DNA of 64,000 nt from Conus ventricosus (lineage: Eukaryota; Mollusca; Gastropoda; Neogastropoda; Conidae). Under the pieces are notes generated by a model that saw only the letters and a program-made list of their open reading frames with translations, was not told the origin of the DNA and searched no databases. Below, piece after piece: positions 1-11,066 of this stretch. The position numbers were made by a program, and so were the translations under genes. The stretch lies in the NCBI GenBank assembly GCA_018398815.1, contig CM031607.1:85136422-85200421 (forward strand), written 5' to 3'. The first letter of the stretch is position 1. Each line of letters begins with the position of its first letter.

Positions 1-369
1 GAGGCTGGACTTTCGCAAAGTGCCAAGAGACGACACCCGCGACAAAAACGTCAGCCTCGATTCTAGGGTGAGTAAACACGAGAATCTCGAGAAAAAAAAT
101 GAGGCATGCGGGTCAGACCTGACACAGAAAGGCCTCGCGGAAACCCGTGGACAGTTACAGGTAGGAGGGAGGAGGATGAAAACAGATTATATAGGGGGAA
201 GGATGGAGGAAAGGCTACACTGGAAATAAGAAATAACAAAAACAGGACCCAAACCAATTGCTTGGGTTTCTGTCGTTGGATGGGAAAATAAAAACGAACA
301 GGAAGGATCTCCCCACCTGATTATTACCCCTGGACAAAAAACCTGTTCGTGACACCCGCGCATTATTTT
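1..369. other. unassigned sequence left of the Polinton remnant
   Basis: Only short open frames occur and none has a recognisable motif. Polymerase similarity begins abruptly near position 370, so the N-terminal part of that gene is missing or unrecognisable. I see no terminal inverted repeat here. Confidence 0.4.
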
Positions 370-1770
370 TTCTGGCCCGGGATGGTTGGGATGCTTTCTT
401 AAAGTTTACTGGAGTACAGATTGATTTTTGTCTGACCTGCCAATGATTCAGATGATTGAAAACGGATTGGTGGAGGAATTTAGTATGGGCGTCGCATCAT
501 TACTGTAAAGCAAACAAACAAATCCTAGATGATTATGATCCGAGAAAAAGGGGTCAAAACTATTCATGTATTTAGATGCAAAAAATCTGTATGGATGGGC
601 AATGGCGCAATCACTTCCATTACGTAACTTTAAAATGCACACAGAAGACAACCCCGAAAAATATTCAAAAGGCTTTTAAAGTGGTTGGGCAGTTTGGCGC
701 CAGATCAACAGCGTGGTTCATTCTAGAAGTTGACTTAGAATATCCTCGCGAGCTCCATGACCTGCATAATGACAATCCATTAGCAGCAGAAAGCCTAAAG
801 TGAATCCAACAGAGCCGCCAAAACTTGTGCCTAATCTTCGAGGCAAAAAAAATTATGTCTGTCAATTACAGACTTCTAAATTTTATTTAAGACATGGTTT
901 GAAGTTGACAGGCTGTTCATCGTATAATTGCTTTTGATTCAGAACAGTTTCATGAAACCAAAACATCATGAAGAACACTGTTTCTAGAACAAATCCACAG
1001 ATGCTTCAGAAAAGACTTTTTAAAGCTGATGAACAAACAGCTTTTTTGAAAGACTATGGAAAATCCACCACAAAACAAAGACGTCCAGATTGGTAACCAG
1101 AGAGAAACGAAAAGCAATTAAGCTGACTTCAAAAACCAAATTATTCAGGACTTCAGAAGATTTCATTGATCAGCTTTTTTTGGCATAATTTAATGAAAAA
1201 AAAAAAAATCAATTGGACAAGCCGGATTTTTTGGGTTTAAACTGTTTTAGAATTATCAAAGCTTTTGATGTTAGAATTTTCTTTATGACTACTTTAAAAC
1301 CTTGTATCCAAGCCAAGTACTTTACACAGATACAGATAGTTTTGTTATAGATATCCCTACTGAAACATCTATAAAGACAATGGAATAGAAGTACTAAAGG
1401 GCTCCCGGGATGTAGACAATCCAATTACCTTTAAGATTCGCCTTTGGCATTCATTATAATAAGAAGTTTTAGGAAAGATGAAGGTGAATTTCTGGAGGGT
1501 GATTAAGAGTTTATTGGTTTAGGTCGAAAATGTACTGTATTTCGAGCCAGGAGAAACCATTGAAAGCAAAGGAATATCTCGCAGTGTTGTGCAGTCAAAC
1601 ATATCACTGCCAACACAAAGAAGCTTTTCATAAACATACTTTTCATCATGAAAACCCGTAAAACTGCGATCTATCTACAGGATCAACCACAGTTGAAAAA
1701 GAAGTCATAGATGAACGAACACAAAACGTATTTGTTAACCGAGTTTTCATATGCATGCATTGGAACCCGA
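370..1770 (+). pseudogene. Polinton protein-primed DNA polymerase B, fragmented
   Basis: The three + frames alternate through fragments of a protein-primed family B DNA polymerase. Near 570-610 the frame reads LDAKNLYGWAMAQSLPL, the conserved block around the nucleotide-binding palm region in Polinton and adintovirus enzymes. Near 1320-1360 the frame reads YTDTDSFVIDIPT, which contains the catalytic DTDS metal-binding motif of family B polymerases. A C-terminal block (about 1560-1770) is again recognisable. Frame changes every 50-200 bases and in-frame stops show that no functional enzyme is made. The N-terminal exonuclease and terminal-protein parts are absent. The assignment rests on the two motifs and their correct order and spacing. 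Confidence 0.75.
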
Positions 1771-1999
1771 GGCCTTTTTAATATATATCTTCATCTGGGG
1801 TTAATGTTTCCACAACTTTCCTGACGAGACATAACACAATCCATTCACCAAGTTTATTATGTTTGCTAAATGTGTTCGAATTTTTTTTTCATTTCAAAAT
1901 ATCTTTATCCCATACTGAAATCAAAATTGGGTTCGGTTCCCGGGCTGTTCTAGCTAAGTAATCATCGTCTTAAATACTTCCTAATGCCGTCATATATCG

Positions 2000-2860
2000 A
2001 ATAATCTCCCATAATTTCCGGCCTCTCCTTTGCATTCTTGCTTCCATTTAGTTTCATGTAGGTTTCTTTTTTCTGCTTCTTTAACCCTCAAATTATTTAC
2101 GTAAATTAATTAAGCGAACTGTGTCTGCGGATTACTGCGTTCTTCCTTCACAAAGATCTTGAGGAGCCCGGTTGTTTGTTGTGTCGTTTCTCAAAATAAT
2201 CACGGCGGATTCATTTTTACATTCTTTTTATTTCTTATGGGTCAACACTCCAAACTGGATCGGTTGCCCTGTGCGAGTGTCCCTTTGCTTCCCCCGGTAA
2301 ATAAAGGTCCCTTACTTTTAACCAAACGGTAATAGTTTGCTGGTTGTACTGGAGTCTTCGCAACATTTATTGTTTGTTTTTTTGATTGCTTGTACTGGTT
2401 TTAGCCCCGTTAATTTAAATTCTTCATTATTCATTGCGCGCAAAACTGAGGGCTGTCTTCTAACCCATTCTGTGTTGCGAGAATTGTCAATAAGCTCTCT
2501 GTGTTTACTGGTAGGAAAAAGTTTTTCCCAGCAAACTGTTTGTTAAAGTTTTCAACTAAAGCCTGTGATCGTGAACTCCCGGAAGCCTCTTTTAAGGGTA
2601 ACTCTATGTTTTAACAATAATTGATTCATTTGGGCCCTTTTTTAAATTCTTTTCCATCACCCAACTTAAATCATGCGAGGATAAGTTTAAGGGGCCTCGT
2701 TGGTATATCAGTTGTAGTGGCAACAGCAACAGCAGAAAGCACTCTTTTGTGTTAATGGTTCGCATCTTTGTATCTTGAGCTATGTCAATGACTGTAAGTG
2801 CGTACTTAAATCTTTTTGTCAAAATGTATCATGGGGTAAATAAGAAGGTCCATTTGGTGG
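2000..2860 (-). pseudogene. Polinton integrase (rve-type), fragmented
   Basis: On the - strand a 72-codon frame (2822-2604) begins MTKRFKYALTVIDIA and later has IYQRGPL. This pairing matches the core of the retroviral-like integrases of Polintons, which insert the linear element with 6-bp target duplications. Similarity seems to continue weakly downstream towards about 2000, but stops and frameshifts are frequent and the full DDE triad cannot be traced. The gene converges on the polymerase fragment, with their 3' ends about 250-300 bp apart. The degraded sequence makes a search against Polinton integrase profiles the deciding test. Confidence 0.5.
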
Positions 2861-3149
2861 GTGTCGTTCGGTATTGTGTTCACAAAGGCGGGTCTCTGTA
2901 TTCGTCTAGGCGAGGCAAATAAATTTGCCAGATTGCTTTTTTTAGATAACCATTCCTTTGCTGTTTGTTCACTGACTCCCGCTGCTTGGCTTAGCTTTTT
3001 AATTGCTTTTTATTCCCTTCCAATATCCTTTTGGCGAATAATAGATTTGTTCATTTTTTATTCAGCCAATATTATGCGCAACAAAATACACAACAGTCAT
3101 TCCAAAGGAAATAAACGCGATTTCTTGCATCTTTTGTTTTTCTGATGGT

Positions 3150-3735
3150 TGATAAAGTCACTGAATTTTTGGCGGGGGCCCAATGTCTTGATTGGTTTGC
3201 CCGTTATAGATAATACTCTTTTATTGCTTGATCAACATCTTTAAATGTGTAAGCCGCATTCCCTGTTTTTTCAGTTTGTCGTTAATGAAATCCAACTGCT
3301 CAATTTCTCTGCTTTTCATAGTGATCTTGTGCTGCAGCTAGTTGCTCCACAGCTTTGTTATGTCTTTTTCTCTCACCGTCACCCCGTAGTTTACTAAATG
3401 CGTAATTACTTCCGCTAAAAGCAAGTGCATTCACCACAGCGCCGCTATCATCTTTACGAGCGAAGCCTTTTTATAAATGTATTTTTTAAATTTTACATAT
3501 TTGATACTGTCAGGAATTATTCCTTGCTTAACTAGAAAATCTTTCGTAGCAAATGAAGCTGTTTTAACAGCATCAGTTTTGCTGAATCCTAAAAGTCTAG
3601 TTTTGCCAAGATCTGCTGGTTTTATTTTTAACAGGCTTTTACCAAGCATCGTGTATCCTACACTTAGACCTCCAATAACAGCAGAATGGTATACAAGGTT
3701 GGTAACAGTTTTTTTCGGCGCTCATTTTTAAAAAA
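3150..3735 (-). pseudogene. Polinton-type small conserved ORF, fragmented
   Basis: Reading the - strand from about 3735, one frame (3649-3431) contains LGKTRLLGFSKTDAVKTASF and a second frame downstream (about 3440-3250) contains DDSGAVVNALAFSGSNYAFS followed by a charged helical stretch. Both resemble short conserved proteins lying beside integrase in invertebrate Polintons. Their function is not established. A frameshift near 3440 and stops near 3320 interrupt the frame. The identification comes from remembered family resemblance plus the Polinton context and is moderately weak. Confidence 0.4.
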
Positions 3736-3762
3736 TAAAAAAATTATTAATTAATAAAAAAC

Positions 3763-4205
3763 ATGAACAGCGATGATCTACTAAACCTTCCTGAACTTAT
3801 GATTACAACTGATCAAGTTGATGACCAAGCTATTTTTCCCCAAAAGGAAAGGTTGTATTCTTTGGCGGCGTGTGGAAAAAACAAAACAGTTCCTCGGAAA
3901 TGAATTCAGCATAAAACAGTTCAACAGATGTCGCCACAAGACATTTTTAAAGTATCACAACAGGTATGAAGCGCAGCGGGGGTCGAGAATGGTAAAAGTG
4001 TTGGGCAAACGGTTCTTATTTTGTACACTAAACTAGTCAGTAGATTTGCTCCATTGATTCTGAACAAGATTTTATGTATGATTTAACGCAGGATCAGTTT
4101 TAACAAAGACATTAGAGTCTCTAGGCTGTGATCTATTTTACAGATTTGGAACATTATTGCCGCCAGCGATCTTGGGTTAATTACTTTTTAATCATATAGA
4201 TTTTT
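3763..4205 (+). pseudogene. Polinton-type small ORF, fragmented
   Basis: An ATG at 3763 opens a frame starting MNSDDLLNLPELMITT. It shifts frame around 3905 and again around 3965, where the sequence passes through YEAQRGSRMVKVLGKR in another frame. The pieces look like a conserved uncharacterised Polinton ORF. The frame is broken at least three times before 4205. It is followed within 20 bp by the next ORF in the same direction, as in the compact gene order of these elements. No catalytic motif is visible, so no function is assigned. Confidence 0.4.
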
Positions 4206-4219
4206 TTTCCCCTTTCAAA

Positions 4220-4780
4220 ATGAACGAGCCAGAAAAACAGCAGAATCAGGAAACATTGAATCAGAAAACACTGAATCAGGTGGAGAAAGTGACCAGTAAA
4301 AAGCCTCCTCATCCTGGGCGTGTTGCAGCAGGAAAAAAAATTAGCAGAGTGGAACAAACAAACAAAATTAAATTACAAGCACATAATTTTAACTCATAAT
4401 GAAAAAGTGCTAGAGCCGCAGCCAGTTGTTTTAATCCCAGCTATAAAAACACCAGAACAAGTTGATTCAAGACCTACAACAACAACAACAGGGTTGCCTA
4501 CACCGCCAAAGTTTTCATGGAATTTTCTTAAACCAATTGTCATTTTTGGCGGCATTGCTGCTGGGGTGGTTATTCGGTTATAAAATTTTAACAAGACAGC
4601 TAAAACCAAAGCGTCCAAACAATCTCACCACTAAACAGAAGCGAAACCATAAACATGCAAACGCCAACAACAAAAGATCTTTTGATCCATTTCTAATGCA
4701 AAAATACTTTATTGATACTGCAATCCTAACATACGGTTTGGGTTTTTTTGATTTATTATAAAAGGAATTTGTTTCTTTGA
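4220..4780 (+). pseudogene. Polinton-type small basic protein with C-terminal membrane segment, frameshifted
   Basis: The ATG at 4220 starts a Gln/Glu/Asn-rich frame that reaches KPPHPGRVAAGKK. A run of eight A (about 4330-4337) then shifts reading into the frame of 4320-4583, which continues LAEWNKQTKLN and ends in a hydrophobic stretch (FLKPIVIFGGIAAGVVI) typical of one transmembrane helix. The basic motif before the shift and the terminal helix recall a small virion-associated protein of Polintons, inferred only. The homopolymer shift could be real decay or a sequencing error, but decay is likely given the neighbours. Confidence 0.4.
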
Positions 4781-5055
4781 TAAAAATAGTTTCATGACGG
4801 ATTATTATTTGTTTAAAATGATGAAGTCAATAAATAAAGACATGGGTCTATAAAAGACATTTCCATAGACCAGAATTGTAATCAATGCGGTTGCTTACAA
4901 TGTAAAACTTCATGATCTATGTGACCCATCTCGCGCCAAGGACGCTGAGCAAGACATCCTCGACGATGGCGCATTTTTTGAGGCGCGTGTGTACTATATT
5001 AGACATCTTCTATTTAAGACAAAAACATAGATTGTATTGTTTTTTGACAATTATA
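4781..5055. other. intergenic, no feature recognised
   Basis: AT-rich sequence between the Polinton-like ORFs and the degenerate repeat that follows. No coding frame or structured element is supported. Confidence 0.4.
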
Positions 5056-5268
5056 GATAACTTGAAATAATTGAGTAAAAACTTGATTTAAGAACTTTAT
5101 TAAGAACTTGGGGTAACTTAATTAAGAACTTAATTTTAAAAAACTTGCGGTAACTTTATTAAAAACTTAACTAAGAACTTGAGGTGACTTAAAGGGGACT
5201 TGATCAAGAACTTATTAAGAACTTGAGGAGCCTTGATTAAGACTTAATTAAAGAACACTTCCCTCAAA
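5056..5268 (+). repeat. degenerate AT-rich minisatellite
   Basis: About eight imperfect copies of a 20-30-base motif centred on TTAAGAACTTGAGGTAACTT run through this stretch, with variable spacing. Poly-purine variants such as AAGAACTTGGGG and AAGAACTTGAGG recur. It is non-coding on both strands. Confidence 0.65.
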
Positions 5269-5639
5269 AGCAGCTTAAAAATTTCTTCAATTCCTATTTC
5301 TAGAATTTCTAGAAAAGTGCAGGAAAAAAACACTTACTTAAACATTGGTCCACTTTTTAGGCGTCTGTTGGAAAAACTTGCAGGGCTGATTGTGATTTGA
5401 TATAAATTTTAAACAGCTGTTGTTATTGTGATGTTCAGTGTTGAAGGCGTGGGTAAAAGGTTGAAAAAACTTTAGCCACTTTCATAATTTATACCCCAAG
5501 ACGCGCTGATGCCACAGTTCTCATTAACAAGTGTTGAAAATCAGTTTGGGTTTAAGACACATACAAAGTTTCAACATCCACAAATTTCCTAACAAACATA
5601 ATCACTAAGTAGTGCAGATTGTTTTTGATTAATTATCTT

Positions 5640-6101
5640 TCCAGAATTTTTTACTATGTTTTTGATTGCCACAAATTTCCTTTTTTAGAATCGTTGAAAA
5701 CCGGAATGTCACAGCCATTAATTTTGTCTTTGATTACATGGGTTTTAAGTTCATTTAACAGTTTTTTTCCTTTCATTTGCAAGTTGTTTTGAAGGCCGTG
5801 GTGATTTTTTTGCTTCGGAAAGAAATGAAAAATGCTGTGGTTTTTTGGGAGATTCTTTTTGTGCAAGGCTTCATATCCAGCAGCATTTTGTTCTCCTTGG
5901 TGATTGAAAGCTCTTTCTACTTCTTTCCAGTTGTTAATGTTCTGAGTGAAATTTAATTGTTCTTCAATAGATTTTTACAACTTCAGGATCTTTCTAAACA
6001 GTTCTTCTTCCCTTTAAGAGAATACATTCTTCATCATCAATATGTAGTTCTTTTGATAGCTGCAATAATGCTTTGTCTACATCATCATCACACTTAGCCA
6101 T
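5640..6101 (-). pseudogene. broken ORF of unknown function at the Polinton edge
   Basis: A - strand ATG at 6101 opens with MAKCDDDVDKALLQLSKELH and is acidic and helical. After a frameshift near 6010 and stops near 5970, another frame resumes with NWKEVERAFNHQGEQNA (about 5930-5880) and then a Lys/Asn-rich frame (5866-5654). The pieces may be one gene of about 150 residues, probably an accessory gene of the Polinton remnant because it is broken in the same manner. I do not recognise the family. Confidence 0.35.
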
Positions 6102-6269
6102 AGATCACAACAACGTTCAGCTCAGGCTTGCTAAACAAGACTGTCACAAACTGTGAAAAAACAGGCTGGTTTTACCTCGTTAATGCGCATGCCCAATGGA
6201 ATTAAGGAGAATAAGGTATGTAGAATTGTTTAGTTGTGCTGCGGTGGGAAAAAAAGCGTGATCGTCCGA

Positions 6270-6344
6270 GTGCTACGCCCACCATAATTAACCAGAAACA
6301 ACACTAGCTTGTGTTACTGGGTTAAATTTTAGTGGGCGTAGCAC
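6270..6344. repeat. 75-bp palindrome (hairpin)
   Basis: GTGCTACGCCCAC (6270-6282) is perfectly complementary to GTGGGCGTAGCAC (6332-6344). Inner segments (TTAACC/GGTTAA, AACAC/GTGTT) extend the stem imperfectly to a short loop. It could be a solo foldback MITE or a remnant of Polinton terminal sequence. No target duplication is evident. Confidence 0.65.
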
Positions 6345-6684
6345 TGTGGTTGCGTGACTGCCAGGAAAACGCCGCCCGCCAAGGCGTAAAACCCTAGCAG
6401 AGCATAAATTAAGTGATCAGGTTTCAGCCCTTACCGCTGCCCTCGTGTCTGTTGTCTGTCATGCAAAGTTTTTAAAGACTGTAGTTTTATTTTAAAAAAA
6501 ATGATAGGAAAAACACAGGATTAAGCAAAAAACTAAAATCTGAAAAGTTTTGTAAATTTAGTATTGAAACGGATAATCCTACACAGTTGTTTGTTTGTAG
6601 ATAATCGTTATTTTTTGGTTATTGAAAGAGAATGTGTGATGGATCATCATTTTTTTAAATTTATTGTTGGAAGTCTTACTTGTC

Positions 6685-6777
6685 AGAACAGTAAAATGCC
6701 GATTCTTGGGTCAGCCGCTCGAAAACTGGTTGAGAGCGGATGAGCCAGAAACGGCATTTTATGTTCTCTGATACACG
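6685..6777. repeat. 93-bp imperfect palindrome (hairpin)
   Basis: The arm AGAACAGTAAAATGCCG (6685-6701) pairs with CGGCATTTTATGTTCT (6762-6777) with one mismatch or bulge. The inner blocks TCAGCCGCTC and GAGCGGATGA continue the stem. Unrelated in sequence to the hairpin at 6270. Probably a foldback element. Confidence 0.65.
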
Positions 6778-7585
6778 GGCAACAACGCGACAATAAATAA
6801 ATGAATATTCCACACCTAGATGGGTCAGCCGTCTAAGGCCTCGTGACAAATCGTGACAATAGGACAGTGTGAGATGTTAGGAAACTCCCTTTAAACGTTA
6901 GTAAATATTTAGAACGAGGATGGACGAGGCAGAATATGATATAACATCTTCCAAGAAACGGCTCTTAGAGTTTACTCATGTATTTATTTGACAACAAATT
7001 ATAAAAGACATTCCCAGAAATTCCAACCTTCAACTAAGACCTTCTTTGTCTAGCTAATAAAAATAGACACACAAAAAACACAGAAGTCACATACCTTAAC
7101 ACCATGATCACTGTGGCCAGGCCCGAAGGCCCAGAGGCCCAGCAACACCTTGACTGAACCATAGGATGCCAGGGAGAAGAGAGCGGAAGTTGATATCTTT
7201 TTACAGCTTTTGCCCAAGCCTGAATTGACTAACCGTGGGGTGGCACAGCATTGGGCACTTGTTGCTTCCACAGTGAGAGAACGCCCGGCACTGAAAAATG
7301 ATCAAGATCTGATTTTTTTAGTGACAACTGCTCGGGGGGGGGGGGGGGGGGGGGGGAGGGGTAAGGGATGTGGAAATTGAGGGAAATGTGAGGAGTGGGG
7401 GTGAGTGGGGGTGAGGAGGGGGCCCACGGGAGGGCTAAGAATGTTCGCCCATCATGCCCGTGCACCGTGAGGCTGTTGATGGTTTTACAATCTTCAAACC
7501 TTCCTGACGTTTGGCATCCCCTTTAGAACAAGGAATCGCTGTATCTTAAGACTGACCATTTAAATCGCCCATGTGAAACGGCAGG
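6778..7585. other. unassigned intergenic sequence with a G homopolymer
   Basis: No supported gene. A run of about 22 G with one A break (7335-7361) lies in a purine-rich patch that could form a G-quadruplex, and it marks a place where base calls are unreliable. Confidence 0.45.
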
Positions 7586-7609
7586 GTGTGTGTGTGTGTG
7601 TGTGTGTGT

Positions 7610-7661
<52 letters not shown>

Positions 7662-7675
7662 CTGTGTGTGTGTGT

Positions 7676-7709
<34 letters not shown>

Positions 7710-7794
7710 CGTGTTGTTGTGTGTGTGCGCACGGTGTGTGTGCGTGTGCGGGTGTGTGTGTGTGGGTGCTTGCGGCGCATGTGGCATGCATACT

Positions 7795-7850
<56 letters not shown>

Positions 7851-7939
7851 GTTTGTGGTGTGTGTGGTGTGTGTGTGTGTGTGTGTGTGTGTGGTGTTGG
7901 AGAGAGAGGAGAGAGAGAGAGGGGGAGAGAGAGAGAGGG

Positions 7940-7970
<31 letters not shown>

Positions 7971-8409
7971 GCTCTGAGAGAGAAGTGGGGTTTTATGGAC
8001 GGAGAAAGGAAGGGGGGGGGGATGGAGGTGAGGTGAGACGGGACATTAGACAGAAATAGAGATTGATCATTGAGGTAGGGCCAGTGGTGTTCTTTTATTT
8101 CCGTGTTTTCTCCCGTTTTATCAACACTTAAAGCAAAGGCCCCCCTTGTATTTTGAAAAAAAATTGCATGGTCGTGACCCCCCCCACCCCCAAAATTTTT
8201 TTGCGCGCGCGCACGCAAGCACGCACGTCACACACACACACACACACACACACCACACACACCACACACAACAAACACCACACACACAAATACACACGCG
8301 TGCGCGCATGCACATGCGCACGCACGCACGCGCGCGCACGCACAACACACCCCACAAAACACCACACACACACACCACACACACACGTGCGCGCGCGTGC
8401 GCGCGCGCA

Positions 8410-8449
<40 letters not shown>

Positions 8450-8518
8450 CACACACACACACACAACACGTGCGCGCGCACACACACACACACACATATA
8501 CACATAAATACACCGTAT
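7586..8518. repeat. compound microsatellite (TG)n-(GA)n ... (CA)n
   Basis: (TG)n with interruptions at 7586-7897, (GA)n at 7900-7968, about 240 bp of unique sequence, then (CA)n at 8206-8518 with alternating CG/CA purine-pyrimidine tracts. The first and last blocks are complementary and could snap back. Long open frames of Cys-Val or His-Thr repeats here are artefacts of the repeat. Confidence 0.95.
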
Positions 8519-9211
8519 CTTTTTAAAACTTATATAAATTCTCATTTGGAAAATCAATGTGAGAAACACCTCAATTGTTTACAGATGGATCAGCATTAGA
8601 CGACCATAGTTATTTAAATCAAAATTAAATGTGGAGAAATTATATTTTTCTTTGGGAAACAATTGTCAATTTTTACTGCAGAATTTGTTGCTATTCTAAT
8701 GTCCCTAAAGCTTGTTTTAAATTTTTCCATTGAAAATTGTCAACTTTTACTGTACAGTGATTTTAAAGTCAGCCCCTTTTTGCTTTAAAAGTCCCTTTAA
8801 ATCCAAAGATCCGTTGTAAGACTATTGCAGAAATTAACATCTATGATGAAAAGAAAAAAATGTGACTTTTTGTTGCATGCCCTCACATTATGGAATTTCA
8901 ACAAATGAGAAAGTGATCAAGCTTCTCAGAGAGCAGCTTGCAATATTTTAAGGCCGACTGCACTGAACGTTCCCTTAGGCTAATCAGAATGTTATACTTT
9001 TGATTGATAGAGCATCCTTTAACAGCTTCAAAGAGGTTATTGAAAGACACAGACGTCAATATTATCACAATTGTTTACAACCAAATCCTTACATCCATCC
9101 CAAGGACTCAATTAGACAAATTTGAAAGTCCAATGTCTAAGAGGTAGTAACTTTTTTTTTAGTAGGATGCGTTTAAATTCACTTCGAACCAAATAAAGCA
9201 AAAATGTTTTC
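8519..9211. other. AT-rich intergenic, no feature recognised
   Basis: No open frame of note, no RNA gene and no repeat family that I can recognise. Confidence 0.4.
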
Positions 9212-9274
9212 GTGTGTGTGTGTGTGTGTGTGTGGGTGTGTGTGTGTGTGTGTGGGGTGTGTGTGTGTGTGTGT
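9212..9274. repeat. (TG)n microsatellite
   Basis: Near-pure TG dinucleotide repeat with two GGG interruptions. Confidence 0.95.
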
Positions 9275-9502
9275 CAAAACTCTCAGTGTACGTCACCTAT
9301 AACTAGATTGTTCTCGCGCAAAAAATACAGGCACAACGCTGGTACTATATTTTACATGACAGGGTCGACTCCAAATGACATTAACTAAAAATTTCTGAAA
9401 TTACGCTTTTCTTTGTTCAATACGCCCACACTATTACGCTGTTCAGTAGGGAAATTTATCTTTAACTTTCAGTAAACCCCCCATTACAAAACGAAATTGT
9501 TT

Positions 9503-9609
9503 ACTCTCTCTCTCTCTCTTTTCTCTCTCTCTCCTCTCTCTCTCTTCTCTCTTCTCTCTTCTCTCTCTCTCTCTCTCTCTCTGTCACACACCACACACAC
9601 ACAAAACAC

Positions 9610-9644
<35 letters not shown>

Positions 9645-9665
9645 ACTCACCACACAACACACACC

Positions 9666-9698
<33 letters not shown>

Positions 9699-9740
9699 CA
9701 CACACACACACACACACACACATACCCCCACACACACACC
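9503..9740. repeat. (CT)n-(CA)n compound microsatellite
   Basis: CT repeat (9503-9581) passing directly into CA repeat (9582-9740), interrupted by CC and AAC variants. Confidence 0.95.
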
Positions 9741-9857
9741 GAAAACCCAATTTATTTCAGATTAACTCATGGTTGTACTGACATTTAAGAAAACATTATG
9801 AACAGAATATCAACGTTTTTTTATTCAAAGAAAAGGAGCATAATTTAACACACAAAA

Positions 9858-9889
9858 ACACGCGCGTGCGCCCGCACACGCACACACAC

Positions 9890-9928
<39 letters not shown>

Positions 9929-10194
9929 CACACACAACATACACACAACACGAGCACGCACGCGCACATACACGTACACACACTACGCGCGCGCGTGCGC
10001 GCGTTTCACACGCACATACATAAATAATAATCTCAATTGAAACACCCATATCCTCACTGCACTCAAACTTTAAAACTCACACACAGAGACATACACACGC
10101 GCACTCACACGCACGCACACGCACACACATATGCGCGCGCACGCCACACAAAACACATATGCGCGCGCGCACGCACACACACACACACACACAC

Positions 10195-10249
<55 letters not shown>

Positions 10250-10377
10250 GCGCACGCGCCGCAACACAAAACACACTCACTCATACTCGAGCACTCGTAC
10301 ACACATGCACTTTACTCTCACAAACACACGATACACGCACACATACGCGCGCGCGCACACACACACCACACACACAC

Positions 10378-10452
<75 letters not shown>
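9858..10452. repeat. (CA)n microsatellite cluster with CG-rich islands
   Basis: Blocks of CA at 9858-10019 and 10078-10452 contain several GCGCGCGC/TGCGCG alternations (for example 9985-10005, 10132-10172 and 10345-10360). Alternating purine-pyrimidine composition of this kind favours Z-DNA. There are no genes. Confidence 0.95.
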
Positions 10453-10572
10453 CAGAAAAAAAACATTAAAAAAATTTTAAAAAGAATGAATTCTGCCCAT
10501 TATGTACAATCTTGTATCCCTTTGCGCCTTTGCCACCATCTCTCTCTCCCTCTTCAAACATCAAGGGGGGTC

Positions 10573-11066
10573 TGTCGCGGTTTAAATTCGTTGCTCCAGT
10601 CAAATTCGTTGCCGTGCAATATTATGACCACTCCTGATCCGGCAAAGTGACCAACAAAATTTCTGGTAGGAGTAGTAGTGGTAGTAGTAGTAGTAGTAAC
10701 AGTATCAGTCAAATTCATTGCCTGGTCAAATTCATTGCCACTATGATTTGGCACAATGACCAACAATAAATTTAGTAGTAGTTGTAGTTAGTAGTAGTAG
10801 TTACAGTAGTAGCAGCAGGAGTGGTCAGGATATTGACGGCAACGAATTTGACTGGAGCAACGAATTTGACCGAATCAGTCAAATTCATTGCCTGGTCAAA
10901 TTCAATGCCAATACTGCCAAAAAAAATCGAAAATTAGGGAGTAGTGGCTGTCTTAAACTGTGGAGTTTTGCCGTTGCCATTAGCAACTACACGTTATTTA
11001 CGTCATTCTTTGCTAGGTCGTTACCGCAACCTAGCTGGTATACCAGCAACGAATTTGACCGCGACA
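10573..11066. mobile_element. 494-bp non-autonomous DNA transposon (MITE-like) with repeated subterminal motif
   Basis: The ends are inverted copies: TGTCGCGGTTTAAATTCGTTGC at 10573-10594 and its complement ending CCGCGACA at 11066 (about 21 bp, two mismatches). Inside, the motif GTCAAATTC(G/A)TTGCC occurs about nine times in both orientations (starting near 10582, 10600, 10708, 10725, 10839r, 10857r, 10878, 10895 and 11044r). An inner inverted repeat pairs 10583-10640 with 10817-10872, and two (GTA)n tracts lie at 10670-10700 and 10770-10815. There is no transposase. No convincing target duplication flanks it, so the superfamily is undetermined. Confidence 0.65.

Larger units (their letters stand above)
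370..6110. mobile_element. decayed Maverick/Polinton (adintovirus-like) remnant
   Basis: This stretch collects broken pieces of genes that together define Mavericks/Polintons, the large self-synthesising DNA transposons related to adintoviruses. Seen: protein-primed family B DNA polymerase fragments on the + strand (370-1770), a retroviral-type integrase fragment on the - strand (about 2000-2860), and several small ORFs resembling conserved Polinton structural or accessory proteins (3150-4780). Every gene carries multiple frameshifts and stops, so this is an old, inactive copy. Major capsid, packaging ATPase and maturation protease were not recognised. Terminal inverted repeats were not found, and the 6-bp target duplication expected for Polintons could not be defined, so the outer limits are approximate. 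Confidence 0.7.

Noticed and set aside
7523..8599. Open frames up to 231 codons rich in His-Thr, Cys-Val or Arg-Glu
   Set aside because: They are the six-frame readings of CA/TG and GA microsatellites; no start context, no domain.
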